Below are positions 45,346 to 58,600 of a stretch of DNA of 64,000 nucleotides, piece by piece (the stretch's first letter is position 1; every line of letters starts with the position of its first letter). The notes under the pieces are model-generated. The model made no database searches. It was not told the DNA's origin and worked only from the letters and a program-made list of their open reading frames with translations. A program made the position numbers and the translations under genes. The stretch is from Cristatella mucedo (Eukaryota; Bryozoa; Phylactolaemata; Cristatellidae), in contig WPIO01000023.1 in assembly GCA_009760855.2 (NCBI GenBank), positions 559,501-623,500 on the forward strand. Reading direction: 5' to 3'.

Positions 45346-45497
45346 TTACTACTTTGCTGCAAAAATCACGGAAACAGTTCAGGCGTTTTTAGATCACAGT
45401 ACGTGCACTCTCTTCGTGCATGCCTTCTTGCCTGCACTATAAGAAGCTTATAGATGGCACGTGGCTCGACAGCCAGGCTGGCCAGTCATGCATCTGC

Positions 45498-45528
45498 ATT
45501 CCAGCCAGTCTGCATGACTGGCTGGAAT
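45498..45528. repeat. Perfect 13-bp hairpin
   Basis: ATTCCAGCCAGTC (45498-45510), loop TGCAT, GACTGGCTGGAAT (45516-45528). It is intergenic. Confidence 0.9.
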
Positions 45529-46351
45529 ATCTCATGGCAATGCAGCACCTGATAGCGGGCGACTTTCTTTCCTTCATATATTTACCCCCTGGCCTATTTC
45601 TATGGTTTAGATAATGCCGATGTTAGGCAAACGGCTCTCATGGTGGGTGGATGAATGCACACTCACTTGCAGCTGTATAGCAGCAGAATACTCATGCTAA
45701 TTCAGCCTTGCAGGTCAAGTGAACAGGACAAGGGTACCATGTGCAGCACAGGCATTGGTTTATCTGAACCAAGTGAACATCAGTTATGCATCAACGACGT
45801 CCACATTATGCTCTATATAGAAACTCAAAGGCAACAGTTCATACAAATTTAGCGAGTTCTCCACTCTTTGCACTGACGAAAAAAGCACGCAGACATTGAC
45901 TATATGCAAATGCCTGTGAGCACGTCGACGACTGTACACACTCAAACGACATTTGAGTAATCTCAAAGGAAACGGCTGCTCCATAAGGCAGAGCATTTAC
46001 CGGTTTAAGTCACGAACTGACAAACATATCTCGCTGTACCATAAAGTACATCATGCACAAAAAGACGCCCGATACGAAACCTACAAAAGAGGCACAACAG
46101 GACATCTGCTACGAGCTAAGTAGTACAACAAGTGATACAAATACGTAACATAGGAACGTAAGGCACATAGACAGGTCCTCATCACCTGGCGGGAGCCTGC
46201 AAGGCACCGGCGTGGCCAAGGCAACATCACGAGGCGCAACATAAATACGGGTGCACGATCGCGATGGCCTCTGCCACGATGACGACCATCCGCCACCATC
46301 GACAGCAGGATACGTAGACCATGAAAACGGCCCCCAAACGACAAGTATTTT

Positions 46352-46698
46352 TCAGCTGCACACCTTTGTTGTGGCTAACTTTTGACGCTTGGCTGCCGGC
46401 AGAGTTGGAGCGGCTGCACCTCGGGCAGCAGCTGCCGACTCAGTAATGGCGCCGGCCGAAGTCAGACCCAACGAGCCGCCGGTGGGCTGCTGCTCATCGC
46501 TGCCACTGCCGGCTTTCTGCAGCTCCAGCCACTTGTCTCCGAGCGCTTTCGAGAAGTGGTCATCGACGGTCTGTGCAGACCTGGCAGCGCCGTGCCCGGC
46601 AGCGGCCTTCGACCTCTTTGCGCTCTCGTCGCCGACCGGCGAATTCACTTTCCGCCAGGTGGCGCCAAGCGACTTCGCAAAGTGATCGTCGACGGCAT
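46352..46698 (-). CDS. VGLL4: VGLL4 exon 5 (TDU2, TDU3 and stop)
   Basis: Acceptor TTTGCAG ends at 46699 and the stop codon is at 46354-46352. It encodes DAVDDHFAKSLGATWRKV, a linker of about 25 residues, then TVDDHFSKALGDKWLELQKA and a Gly/Ala-rich tail with AKRQKLATT. The second motif is the closer match to the vertebrate TDU2 (VDDHFAKALGDTWLQIK). Confidence 0.96.
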
Positions 46699-49600
46699 CT
46701 GCAAACGACCATGACCGGTGGGTAAGGCAGCCGAGGCCAGGGCAAGAAGCCAATTTAGAGAGGCCGTAAAATGGCAGCTGCTAGAATGGGGCACGCATGT
46801 GTGCACGCACATGGCGCCGGCGTGCGCATGCCTGGCGAGTGTCAAATGTGCACAACGAGGCTTGCCTGTCAAGTTTGAGCATGTGCACATACAAACCCAT
46901 CCACCCATTCGGCGAGGGGCTGCACCAGCAGCATTAATGCTAACGAGCATCAACTAGCATTACGAGTGGCTAGTGTACAAAGGTTGCATCGGATTCAGGG
47001 CAAAGTGTTAGCTGCTCCCAAACAAACACGGTGAACATTGAGACAACATCAAGGGACACCCCGTGCACCGTGGTGCACCTTATGGCTTAGCTGCCACCCT
47101 AGCGGTCACCAAGGAGCTGAGAAGGAGGGCATTTGCCTCACAATCGCTTGGTTAAATGCTAATGTAATCGTGGCTTCACCACGTGAAGCGATGGGAAGCC
47201 CCATTCCCAAGAGAGTCACAGTACTGGTATGAAATAGTGACACGTCCTGTCACCAGCAGGAGGTGAGCGTAAAATTTTAAACTCCCGAGGCCTTCAGCCG
47301 AAGTGAACTGTACGATGCCATTTGCCGATCACATTGTTTGTGAGCAGACTACCACGTTTTTTGAATTCAGCTCAGACTGCCAAGTAGAGCAATTTATGCC
47401 ATCAGCAAAAGTACCAACTCGAGCAGGGCTTGAACAGATCCATTACCCAAGTTTACCACGACCGATTTATATCACTAACCAATTTACATGCGTCCTTTTA
47501 AGCATATGTAAAGTGCTCTGAAAGATAATTATCCTAGGGTGCAGAAGAAATGTCTTATTGTTATTAATATTAAAATATAATTGTTATTATTATTAATATT
47601 CCAACTGCCGTTTGACAGCGGAAACTTTCGCACGTGACTGCAAGTATCTGATTCCTTGGCAGTGGCTTGCAACTACATCGTGTAGGGTTGTCACGAGAGA
47701 ATCACTCGAGCACCGAGCAAGCGAATATTAGCATTAAGCACTTTGTAGCTGCCGTGAAACGCAAAAGAGGACCCAAGCTTCTTTTAGTTCACAATCAGCA
47801 AAACAAGCTACTGCAGCCTCTCGTGAAGCCCACAGCAGTTGCTGGCAGAAATCTGTTCTTTACGGCTAGCACTTGATTTGCAGTAGAAATCCAATGGACA
47901 TTAATCATCGGCATGGATGCTGTGCAGAAGATCTGCTCAACAGTGTGGACTAGCCTCGCCTTTGCACGATATTGCTGGAGAGCTGCATGCCACCACATTC
48001 TGTGATGTGCCCGAGATGGTTGAGCTCAGCACATGTTGCGTCTGCGATAAGCACTTTTATATCAGACACTTGCTCTTTTTTGAAGCTCTGAAGAGGTTTC
48101 TGATATGCTTTGAAGCTAACTGGTCCAGCACTATGCTCAAGCCTCCAGCCTCTAGCATTGAACGTTACCGAGGGGAAACAATTGTGGCAATGCTCTGGGG
48201 GGGGGGATGGACAAATACGACTGTACACTAGAGTGGCCTAGGCCGGACTGTTCCAAGCCTGTTGCTGAGGCTGGCAAGACAGAGGGCATCATTAAACATG
48301 TAGCATGCAGCAGAAAGCCCAAACAGATGGGAAACTATTAGGTGGTGAGAGCTGCCACGACCTTTAAAGGGCCAGAAAAAGCCAGCCGTGCTGATTTTAG
48401 TTCAGGCAAATGGGTTGATTGAGGGAGGTGGACAATGCCTAACCTCATATCAATCCCGGGAGTATGAGACACTACATTGGAATGTTAATACAGTAGGCTA
48501 GCTAAGCTTGGTTTTCAAGCGAAGGTGGCAGCAGGAAACTAGTTCCCACGAGCTCTTCAGCTGCCCATTTACATTCCACCAAAGGGCAAGCACGATGGAT
48601 CAATACATTCAAAGGCAGCACCCAATGCCAGCTGGCCCACCAGCTTACTTTAAATCATTGTCTGACAGCAGCTCTTGGAAGGGTTGCAATGGGCTGATTC
48701 AAAGAGCATCAAAGCAAGTGTCTTGACAAATTCCGACTCGTCATCCCATTTTTATAGTACAAGGTCACACAAGGACCTAGTGGCCACCCAGTGAATGGTT
48801 TGTGGCTGGCAAAAAAAGACTCGACAGAAACCCCACAATGGTTGAGGTGGAGAGCACACACCAACGAAGGTTAAAACCAAAGCTGTGGCTGGGGCACTCA
48901 GAACAGTGAGCAATGGCTGGCCAGCTAGCTTCCAAGCTGCAGCCGACTTTCAAAGCAGACACTTCGACTCCGATGGCCATCAGCCACAAGGCAGATGTTC
49001 GCAGAAGGACAGCGATGCTCCCTCCAAACAGCTACACGTAATGTATCTCTGTAACTCTACAAAGACTATGTGGGTGTTACACAGGAGACTTGTACAGCAC
49101 ACTCGAAGCTTAAAAAGCTTTCGGTAGCCAACAGACTTCATCTCAAGCAACAAAGAGAAAGTAAGAAGCATAGCTGATTCAGGAGAGTGGTTAAGGTAGC
49201 GAATAGCATGGAAATAGCAGCTCAGGACGGCTGGAAATGCACGGTGCACCATGGTTTTCTGTCAGACAACCGTGTACCCTACGTTGCTTACTTAATAAAC
49301 ATCCCCGTGGACATACGAATGCTCAGGCACATACAGACCAACTACCAACTCGATCATTACTAACAGTACAGGTCCAGTACAGTACAAACAGATCTCTTAT
49401 ATACCGACCTCGCAAATTCGACCAGGTAAGTTCTGGTAACTCCCTCTCTTGACAATGTAGACAAGCAGCATTCAGAAAAATTCTGCCACGAAAATGTTAA
49501 TAGACAAAGGACGAAGTAGCCGGAATTTCCAACCTGAGCTTGTCCTCCCTGTGTGCAGCATGGCGTAACAATGTACACAGATGCGATTGACATCTAGTGG

Positions 49601-52600
49601 TACCACATCGTCAGCAGGCTTTTATGCACTTTTTTTTTACGAATGTTTCCTAACGGAAGCAGGCAGCTATCGATATGCTCGCTCATGCTGACCTCATTTT
49701 TTAAAACCACTTCACTTTGCATGCTCCCAAAATCTGGAAGTCATTACCAACTGAAGTCACAACATCCCACGACGACATCTACACGCTAAAAGCCCACCAG
49801 TCTCTCACAGCACTTGCTCTGTCCGTGTGAACCGTCATTATGTGCAACCAAGTGCTGACACTGTGGCTGCTATAGCTAACCACTTGACATGCTCCATTTC
49901 TAGCATTTCACGCAAAGTACCTAGAAAGAGATTTAGCTCTCCAAGAGTGCTATGCAAATATCTCATTTCTTTTATTGTCATCGACTCGCCACGGCACTAG
50001 TGTAGAGGTACAGTACATGCCACATGACGATGCCACACAGTGCCGGTCCAGCAGGAGCCGGACATACTGTAGCTCGAGGCTAGGTGCATTGTCCTGCTCC
50101 AAAGTGACCTTTCATTAGACGACCACATCAGCTCCACAGTCAAGTCTGCATACTTTCAGATACATAACATTGCTAAAATTCGGATTTGCTTATAGAAGGA
50201 TAGTACATCTAAATTAGTCCATGCACTTGTGACATCCTGTCTTGACTTCTGTAACTCACTGCTTGCTGGTCTACCGGCCTGTGCAATCAGGTGTTCACAG
50301 TTGGTGCAAAACGTTGCAGCTAGGCTTGTTTGTCGTGAGCGCTGCAGTTGCCACTTTACATTACATTACATTTACATTACAGCGTTTCTAGCTGACCTGC
50401 ACTGGCTCCCAGTCAATCATCACATCGACTTCAAGCTTCTGTCACTCATTTTTAGGTCCTATCATTCTCTGGCTCCAACCTACCTATCAGAACAACTCCC
50501 CCACCAGGCAAGGCATCGCACCACCTGCTTATCTGAATCGAATCGTTTAGCCATACCTCGTACAAACCTCAAATCCTTTGGAGACTACGCCTTTAGTTCA
50601 TATGCTCACAAAGCATGGAGTTCACTCCCGACATCCCCTGACTTGACGACATTTAAATAGAAGCTAAAAACGCATCTGTTTATCACTGCATTTAGTGAGT
50701 TCAGGTGATTTTTCCTTTGTGTGCTTATGCATGCTGACACTGCACATGCTGCCCCTAACCATATTTGCATGCTGACCCTATGCATGTCACCTCTAAACCA
50801 TGTTATGCTTGGTGAAATTGAGCATGTTACTAATAACCATTCGATTATGCTTCCTATACAGCATATGTAAAGGGCATAGAAAGAGATTAAGTTCTCTGTG
50901 GGCACTATACAACTATATTTTTCTTAATATTATTACTACCGGGCATGTTCTCAACTGCAAGGGTCCAAGAGACTAATGATCATGCATAGCAGGTCGAAGG
51001 ACAGCGGCTTCATCCCACTCGAACTCTGCCAAATTGAATGCATAATATCAAAAAGCTTGATGTCAATGGCCGAGAAAGCACCAAGCCACTTGGTGATGGG
51101 AGCTTTCATCTCACTGCATTAGGAGATGCAGTCATGAATTTAAGGGCTCGGGCATCCCTTCGAGCCCAATATCCCCAGGACCAAAAAGTACAGTGCTCGA
51201 CCATAATTTGGTTTACAGAGGGCTGTGGAGCCACGCCCAGGCTAATAATGACAGGAAGTGATTAAGAGACATCGGTACTACAGCATAAAATCACCAGCAT
51301 TCTGATGAGGTGGATGGAGCCAGCAGCAGACGTCACACAAGCTCATTTCTATCTATCTATCATTTCTATCTTTCTACTGTGTATCTATTAGCAAAGGCAA
51401 CTTTCTAAGATTGAACATGGCCTAGGGTTTGCTGCTGAGCTACCAATGTAGATAAAACCCAGATGGCAAACAGAGCTTCATCGAACAGCCGTAAATGATT
51501 ATTTAACCATGCTTGGCCGCCTACATTTCTTATTCATTCACACCAACTAGCCAAAGGTTAGGCAAACCAAATATGTACAGCATCAGCAAACCTACAACTG
51601 CACATTACTTTAGCACCGGGATTTAACAGCACACGATGTAACAGCAAAGCAAGCTGCCGCCTACTGCTGCGTTATTATCTATACCAAAGGTCGGCAAACT
51701 CCCTCCTCGAAGCAAGATATGGCCTAGCCTAGTACTCTAGTCCGGCCTACTGCCCCCTAGTAATTTACTGTAGGATCCGGCCTAATTGCATTGTCGCGGT
51801 TTTGTTCCCTTCATTACTGCTGGTTTCAGCTCAAGCTGTTACCCACCAGTGTTTATTTTTAGAACTGATATCAGGCACTTGAATGAAACAGAAGTGCCTG
51901 ACCGGAGAGGGATGATACATGTCTACCCCTATTATTGCCATGCATGTCGCCAAGTCTGTTTCGACTGCTTGTTCGTCTGGTCACGCCCACTCTGCCGGCA
52001 CACTGGGTGTGGTTTGTTCTGGCCTAGTGTGCTTTCTTGACTTCCTAAAATGGCCTACTAGTCCAAAATGTTTGCCGACCCCCGGTGCGCACAATGGGCC
52101 GACCATACGCCCGGTGGCTACTGCTGAGCCGAGGAGCACGGTCGTGCCGTGGGAGCAAAGCTCAGCACAGCTTATGCTGAGGGATCGCTAGAGTGTGCGC
52201 TACAACCCGAGACCAGCACAGCAAAAGCATCGGTTGCCGGTGGCCTGTGAGTCACAGAACAAGGCCCAGCTGGTTCAGTGACCTGAGTGCACGAGTACCC
52301 ATGGCGATGGTCCAGCTAGATGATAAAAGGCCACCAGATCGCTGTGCGACCTTGAACCTAAAAGTGAGCAGTGGGCAGCTAAGGGTGAGAGCTTGTCAGC
52401 AGGCACCACCTACCTGCAGCTCGATTGGGAGCCCTTAATTCGACGGCTGCTCAGGCCAATTAGGTGTCCCCCTTTAGAGTGGCTGGCTGCCTCGAGGCAC
52501 TGATTTGCAGCCACACTAGAGCACAGCTTTGTGCCTCAGATTCCTACATTCGGTGCTTCGGTACCAGAATGAAGCACCACTTCAAGCATGTAGGTTTAGT

Positions 52601-55600
52601 ACACCCCCAATAGTTTTCCACTTTCATGCACAAGGAGCCACAATGCTCAAATGGCACTTGCCCGACAGCTTCTCGACGTTACATGCGCCACGAGTAAGCT
52701 GGGTGCAACTAAAAGGGCACGAGTCAGATGGAGCCACCACTGCAAGGAGCGTCTTGCATTACTTACCCGCCACATGCATTCGATCGGGCGGTGGAGGCAC
52801 CGGAGCCATATAGCTGCTGCCTAGAGATCGCCTGAAGTGTTCCTCGATAGCCGGATCACACGATTCTACAAGGAACAGGAAAGGTGAAAACTCACAGAAC
52901 AAGTGGCTTCGAGTCGAAGGGCTGGCGACGCTTCCCAGAAACACAAGGAGGTCTGAAATCCAAGTCTCCCTGGATCCAGAGTCTGCCACACAGGCAACTG
53001 ACAGCGAGCTTTACGAGACACCAGCCACGAGGCGGTACTCAAAAAGCATATTACGCCGAACCGATTGCCAGACTTGAATTAAGTGCAATCTCGACGCACG
53101 GCACACGACGCCCGACGTCGAGCAGCAGCCCAAACTAAGCTCTGCTGTCAAGCGATGCACTGCTACCAGCAGCGGGATGCCACAATCGAGGCCTAAGACA
53201 CAGTGGGCAGGACGCTGGCCCTGCTTCGAGAGGCACGATTGCAGCTCTGCCTACCTGCCGGCATGTCTTGCCACTGCTTGCTGGCCGACCCTGCGCTCGG
53301 ATTCTTGTCCGACACAGCCATCGCGCTCACCGACGTAAATACCGACGAGCTCGATGACTGCCCGCGCGATGCAGAGGACACGTCGAACACTGCACTGGGC
53401 TTCCTCGACAAATTCAAGGGCTCCTGGTCGAGGGCTACAGCCGAAGCAGATTGGCCGTAGTCGGTCGACCGTGGTAGAGGCAGCGAGGCAGCAAGACTGA
53501 CGCCGTCCACTTTCGTAACGGCAGCGGAGCTGATGGGCGGCAGCACCAGCCGCTTGTCAAATAGCGCCATCCAGCTGAGCCCGGGGCCATCCCCACGGTA
53601 CGTGGCTGCATACGGCGGGAGGCCGGCCGGACCCTGCAGGTCGCCGAGGTCAGCACGCATGGACAGAAGGTGACTGAAAGGAAGCCGACAAAGACGGCGT
53701 GAACCGGCGACCTCGCTGCGCACAGCAAGCACGCAGCACACGGTAGACATGAGCACTTCTTGTGAGAGCTGAACTGCCTAGACAGCTTCTGCTCGAGTAG
53801 CAACTTTTGAAGCTACGTAAAACCGCTTGAAGCATGCGCCGTTGCTCCGCACTGCAAACTGCTGACGGCCAACTCTCGGGGAGTGGGTCAACATGGCACT
53901 AGGCACAAAAAAAAAAGAAGAAAGGAAGAAGGCAAGAATCCCGAGGACTCCCTGCTCGATCTATCAATCGGACAGGAGTCAGAGATGGTGTCTGTACCTG
54001 ACTTTGTATCCTGTAGCCACTAGAGCTCACTGCATGTAGACTCACTTTGCTGAGTCGATACAATACTTCATAAATCTACAGTCTATAACGTGTCATTCCC
54101 AGAAGAACCGGTCATAACGTGTCATTCCCAGAAGAACCGAAGAATCTTCCTGCGTGACGAATGGACGAACTTTCTCGCCTTAATTAATAGGGATCTGGCC
54201 TTAGTGCTTGCTATACCCCGGTCTACCTTGTCGAACAATGTGCTCAAGCAGCCGCTCGCGCTGCTACCTGCGCCAGTGCACCATTGAAGCAAACCAGTGA
54301 CACAAGCTCGTCACCGCCACCGCCCAAACCAAGCTCACAGGGTGAGCCGGTGACACCCTGAGCGCAACCAGACAGCTGCGCAAATAGCCAATGAATGTGC
54401 TGTGGGAAGATCTTGGCTCTACGGCCATTGATGCAACAGCAAGCTGCTAAATTCAGCACACTCTGGACGCCAACCCAGCCAACTCGAATGCCAAGAGCCA
54501 GCTGTGGCGATACACAGTGGCAGCAACATGCTTGGCAATGGGCTTAGTGCTGCTAATGCTGCCGCCAACGCGACCGGCGAGCAGACCTCAAACTATATCG
54601 ACAAGGACCTTTTCCTTTGCAGGATCCAAAAACCAATGACCACATCAGCAAAGCAGGTTGCTTCCCCAAATTCACCTCCATTTGCGCTAGTATGCGGGTC
54701 TGATGGTAACAGCTTACAGGCATGCCGCGAAGGTGCCACTTAGACACTGTCCTCGAAGGCAAAACCAGACTAACCCACACCTATTTGCGTGGAATCGACG
54801 ACGAGACCTCTTACAGCAGTGGCAGCGACAGCAACAGTCTGCATCAGACAGCAGGTGCTGGTGAAAAGAGTTAAGTCAAGGACTACAGCAGCTGGTCTCT
54901 GCTGAAGGCCACCAGGCTGAGCAGACACTCCATTCGAACCAAGCTTTCGGGGCTGTTACAAGCCATCAGAGTTGCAAGCGAATTGCAGACATTCATTAGG
55001 AGGCATAACATAAAAAATGTAGTTAGCTCGCGCACGAGCACACACAGTGAGACACAAACGGCATTCGAGATCAAAGCCATACGAAGCGATATTCTTTTCA
55101 TTTTTACACTTTCAATGAATCACGACTTGGACTTGTATGAGATGACTACCTCGAATATGCAGGACAGCCAGCATGATAAAGAGACTAGCAAACCGTGAAC
55201 ACGGTAAGAGACATTGTTCATTTATCTTAGCACACCTTGTAACCTACTTCAAGACCAACGAGGAGCATCTCCACTTTGCTAAGTTGCCGTTTCGATCGGT
55301 GCGACAAGCTACCGGTCGGACGGTATCAGAGGGAAGGTAGCTTAAAAATGCCTCCTACCGAAAGCACCACTTGCTTAAGAACCCAAGACCGATCGCATAT
55401 AACTGCATGCTTTCTTTCGAATGCTACGGCGGTGCACGGAGGGACGGATCTGTTAAGCAAAGGCCAGCTCGAACAGCCACATTGGCTCTTGCATATTTAC
55501 ACTCCCACTTACTGGCTGCTTACTCGCCAAGCCATGGAAATGAACATAAAGGTGCATGCAATGCAATAGGACAAAGGTGTACAGCAGACAAAAGGATCCA

Positions 55601-58600
55601 CGGGCGAATGCAAGTGTCACCTCAGTTGCATCAGAGTGCAGGCATGGACAACGTAGGGCCACGGTCGCACAACTGTCACTAGACTGCAGACAGCAGCCTG
55701 CTGAACAGGGTCCTCTTATGCAGATGAACGAACGAACGACCGCAGGTCAACCAAGGCCAGCTCTCAGGCGAGCAGCCAAGCGGCAACATGGGCAACGCAC
55801 CACCTAGCTCCAGCACAGCCAACGGCAAACAGAGATAATCCGAGCCAGCGGATCTTCAGCCACCAAGCCTTCTAGCTGCTTCGGCAGAAAACCAGATTTG
55901 CTTCGGCAGCAAGAAAGGCTCTTATGGCATACTACATCAAACACCATCTCTCTAGTCACTGTCTATTACCACAGCTGCTGTTTTAGCAGCCAAAACCGGC
56001 TCAGGAGAGGAAGGGAGGCACCAGACCTGTTATCAAAAAGAAACTGAATATACAGTCTATTGATCAGGCATCGCCTGGCTAGTCACTACACTGGCCACCA
56101 GCACTTCTTGGACTTGGAGCATGCTTATCTAAAAGCAGGCAGGCAAAGGCTGACACGTCGAATAACGGAACCAAAACCAGCGCAGCCCTCCAGCTAGAGG
56201 CATGCAACAGATTTTGGTACGACGGGTCATGGTATGTCGAAGAGCGGCAGGCCGAAACCAATGGCAGAATACAAGGGGGGGGGACGCGATCGAGGGATCA
56301 CCAAAGTCTTAACCAATTCAAAGCCAAAACAAGCCACCTTAAAGAGGCTGGTCCGATGTAACATCTGAAAGTAGCCAAGTAGGCAAGGACTCTTAATCAC
56401 AATGTTGATGATAATACTCATAATAATAAGCATTTTTGTGAGCTAAGCAAATTAGTCCCTTACCAGGCACTTGACATAGGGTGGAAAGAAAGTATGTCAA
56501 CTGAGTAGTGACACTTATAACATTTTCGGAAATTGCCACTTGCCCAAACAAATGAAGGATGCTTCACGTGAGCAAAGCATATCCTGTGTGTAGCACATAG
56601 ATTTCTATTTTACTTCAAATGTCTTTACAGGTCAAGGGTTGCCTTGATGGCTACAGATAGAAAGATCAAGGGCTATTTATGGGTAGGAAGAGGTCGGTTA
56701 GATGCAAAGCTACCACGACCCGACCCGAGTGGCAGGAGTGGGTGACCTGAGGAAGGGGGAGTGCACAATTCAGACAGGCAGGTCCGACCAACAGACTTGA
56801 GTGATGGAACCTTCGAGCTGCAGCAGCACTGCTTTGATGGAGGGGGGAGGAGGAGGAGCCATTGCAGGTCCAAAAGTAGGTGCTGGCAGTTGAACTGCTC
56901 AGGACAGACAAGCCTAGCTGGCCAGAGCTTTGAGCCTTTAGCAGCAGCAGGCAAGGAGATCTATTTCAGTCAGGCTCTTAGCTTCGAGGGAGAATGATGA
57001 GCTGCTCTCACCACGACCCTCCCAGTGCAGCCAGCCGACCGACCGAACGACCGACCGAACGCCCGGCCACTCTCCAGGACATGCCGAGCGATTCGGGAGC
57101 AAGGCTTATAGAGACCGATGAGACAAAGCTCGCCGATGCCTGGAGAGTCTTAGCTCAGGAGTTGGGTGCATGCACTTTTCCACTCCGGTCGTGGGTTCGA
57201 GACCTGCAGTTGGCGATCCTAGATAACCTTTAATGCCACGACTTCAGCTCAAGACTAAGACGCTAGCGGACAAGAGACAGTCCCATCAGAGCCGCAGATA
57301 CGGAGTCTCGCCGACACAAAATACAGAGGCTCACCGACAAGCAGATACAAGGGCTTGCCGAGGCCACGGTAGATTGCCATCAACTAGCTAGTAGACGACT
57401 CACCGGCTCTGCCACTGGCCTACGGCAGCAGCAGCGGCTGCAGCCGCGTTCTCCCGGCACCGATCGGCTGGGAAGTGGGGCACTGTGGGAATGATGTCGG
57501 CCAGGTCGTTGATCATCACATGACCGGAGAAGTGCCGTTTGTTCTCGGACCGGGCGGCCAAAGCTCTTTCTTGGATCCTGGCTCTTTCTTGGATCCTCAA
57601 ACCACTCTCCTGGCTTGCGGCGCCCTTGATGAGGCCTGTGGCAGCAAAAGGCATTTCGAACGTAGGCGCGAAGCAGACAGACCGACATGCCTACTAGTAG
57701 GCAAGCGAAAGCTTGCAAGCTCGACCCTCGGTGGTCGGCAAGACACAGGGCGCGACAGACCAATCGAGGTTAGTATGCAACATAGAGTACTGGACGAGAC
57801 CTATCGCGAGCCAGCTGCTGCGCACGCTGCCCCGACCTAGCATGACAGGCCAGTATACCCCGAGCTTGCAAGCGCTGACGAGAGGCCCCACATAGCGTAA
57901 CAAACGAAGCTCGAGTGCCCTCCTGAAGTGGCAGTGCCACATCTGTGCCTTACATACACAATCCAGCAGCATCAGGCACCGCATGACGATAGGACCAAAC
58001 AGCGTGTGGCCCAATTTCGCAGGGGCTGTCATTCACATGCAAGCCCAATACCATCAGTCAGCAGAAGCCGATCAGCATGGCAAAAAATCGGCATAAGTGA
58101 GTGCTTGCTAAGTTGAGCTGAGCGGCAAGCACACAAAGGATGCGACTCACGCCCATCTCATGCTACATAGGCAGTCGGAACCGCTGCAAAGCGACTGAAC
58201 ACACTGTACTAGCCAACACACTAGGCATGGTTTTGTCGCTCACTTTTAGGTCTCTTCATTCTATGGCTCCAGCCTATCTTTCAGATATACTACCCCATCA
58301 GGCAAAGCATCGTACCACTCGCTTTTCGGAATCCAACAGTCTAGAAATACCTCGTACAAACCTTAAATCCTTTGGAGACCGTGCATTTAGCTCGTATGCT
58401 CCCACAGCCTGGAACTCCCTCCCGACCTGCATCAGAACATCCCCTGACCTGACCACATTTAAAAGAAACTTAAAAACATACCTATTTAGGACAGCATTTA
58501 GTGGGTCCTTGTGATTCGTCCTCGATGTGCTTATGCGTGCTGACACTGTTCATGCTGCCACTAACCACATTTGCATGCTGACCCAGTGCATGTAACCCCT

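Larger units (their letters stand above)
40641..46351. other. Intergenic region between HCF-1 and VGLL4
   Basis: Holds an inverted SINE-1 fragment, a LINE-A (about 42050), a SINE-2 (42765), a palindromic ATGCATACAT-type repeat (about 43030-43105) and a decayed LINE-A scrap (about 45060-45345). The stretches 40641-41930 and 43110-45050 show no gene or known repeat. 46081-46351 is probably the VGLL4 3' UTR. Confidence 0.6.
46699..52766 (-). other. VGLL4 intron 4
   Basis: About 6.1 kb. It contains LINE-A copies at about 49690-49975 and 50095-50925, a LINE-type tail near 47500-47590, a tetranucleotide ATCT run near 51350, and a hAT-like MITE at about 51684-52084. The stretch 47600-49680 shows no gene or clear repeat. 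Confidence 0.55.
53674..57403 (-). other. VGLL4 intron 2
   Basis: About 3.7 kb. It contains the 29-bp tandem duplication, a SINE/LINE tail (56415-56500), a CCGA/CCGAACGA simple repeat near 57040 and a SINE-2 (57145-57235). The remainder, including 54140-56410, has short GC-rich ORFs but nothing I recognise. Confidence 0.5.

Noticed and set aside
46081-46344. 87-codon - strand ORF after the VGLL4 stop
   Set aside because: Arg-rich, unlike any family I know, and in the expected 3' UTR.
53193-53756. 187-codon - strand ORF read as one uninterrupted gene
   Set aside because: Part of it is VGLL4 exon 3, but the ends run past a good acceptor (53674) and donor (53254). Splicing to the TDU exon is required.
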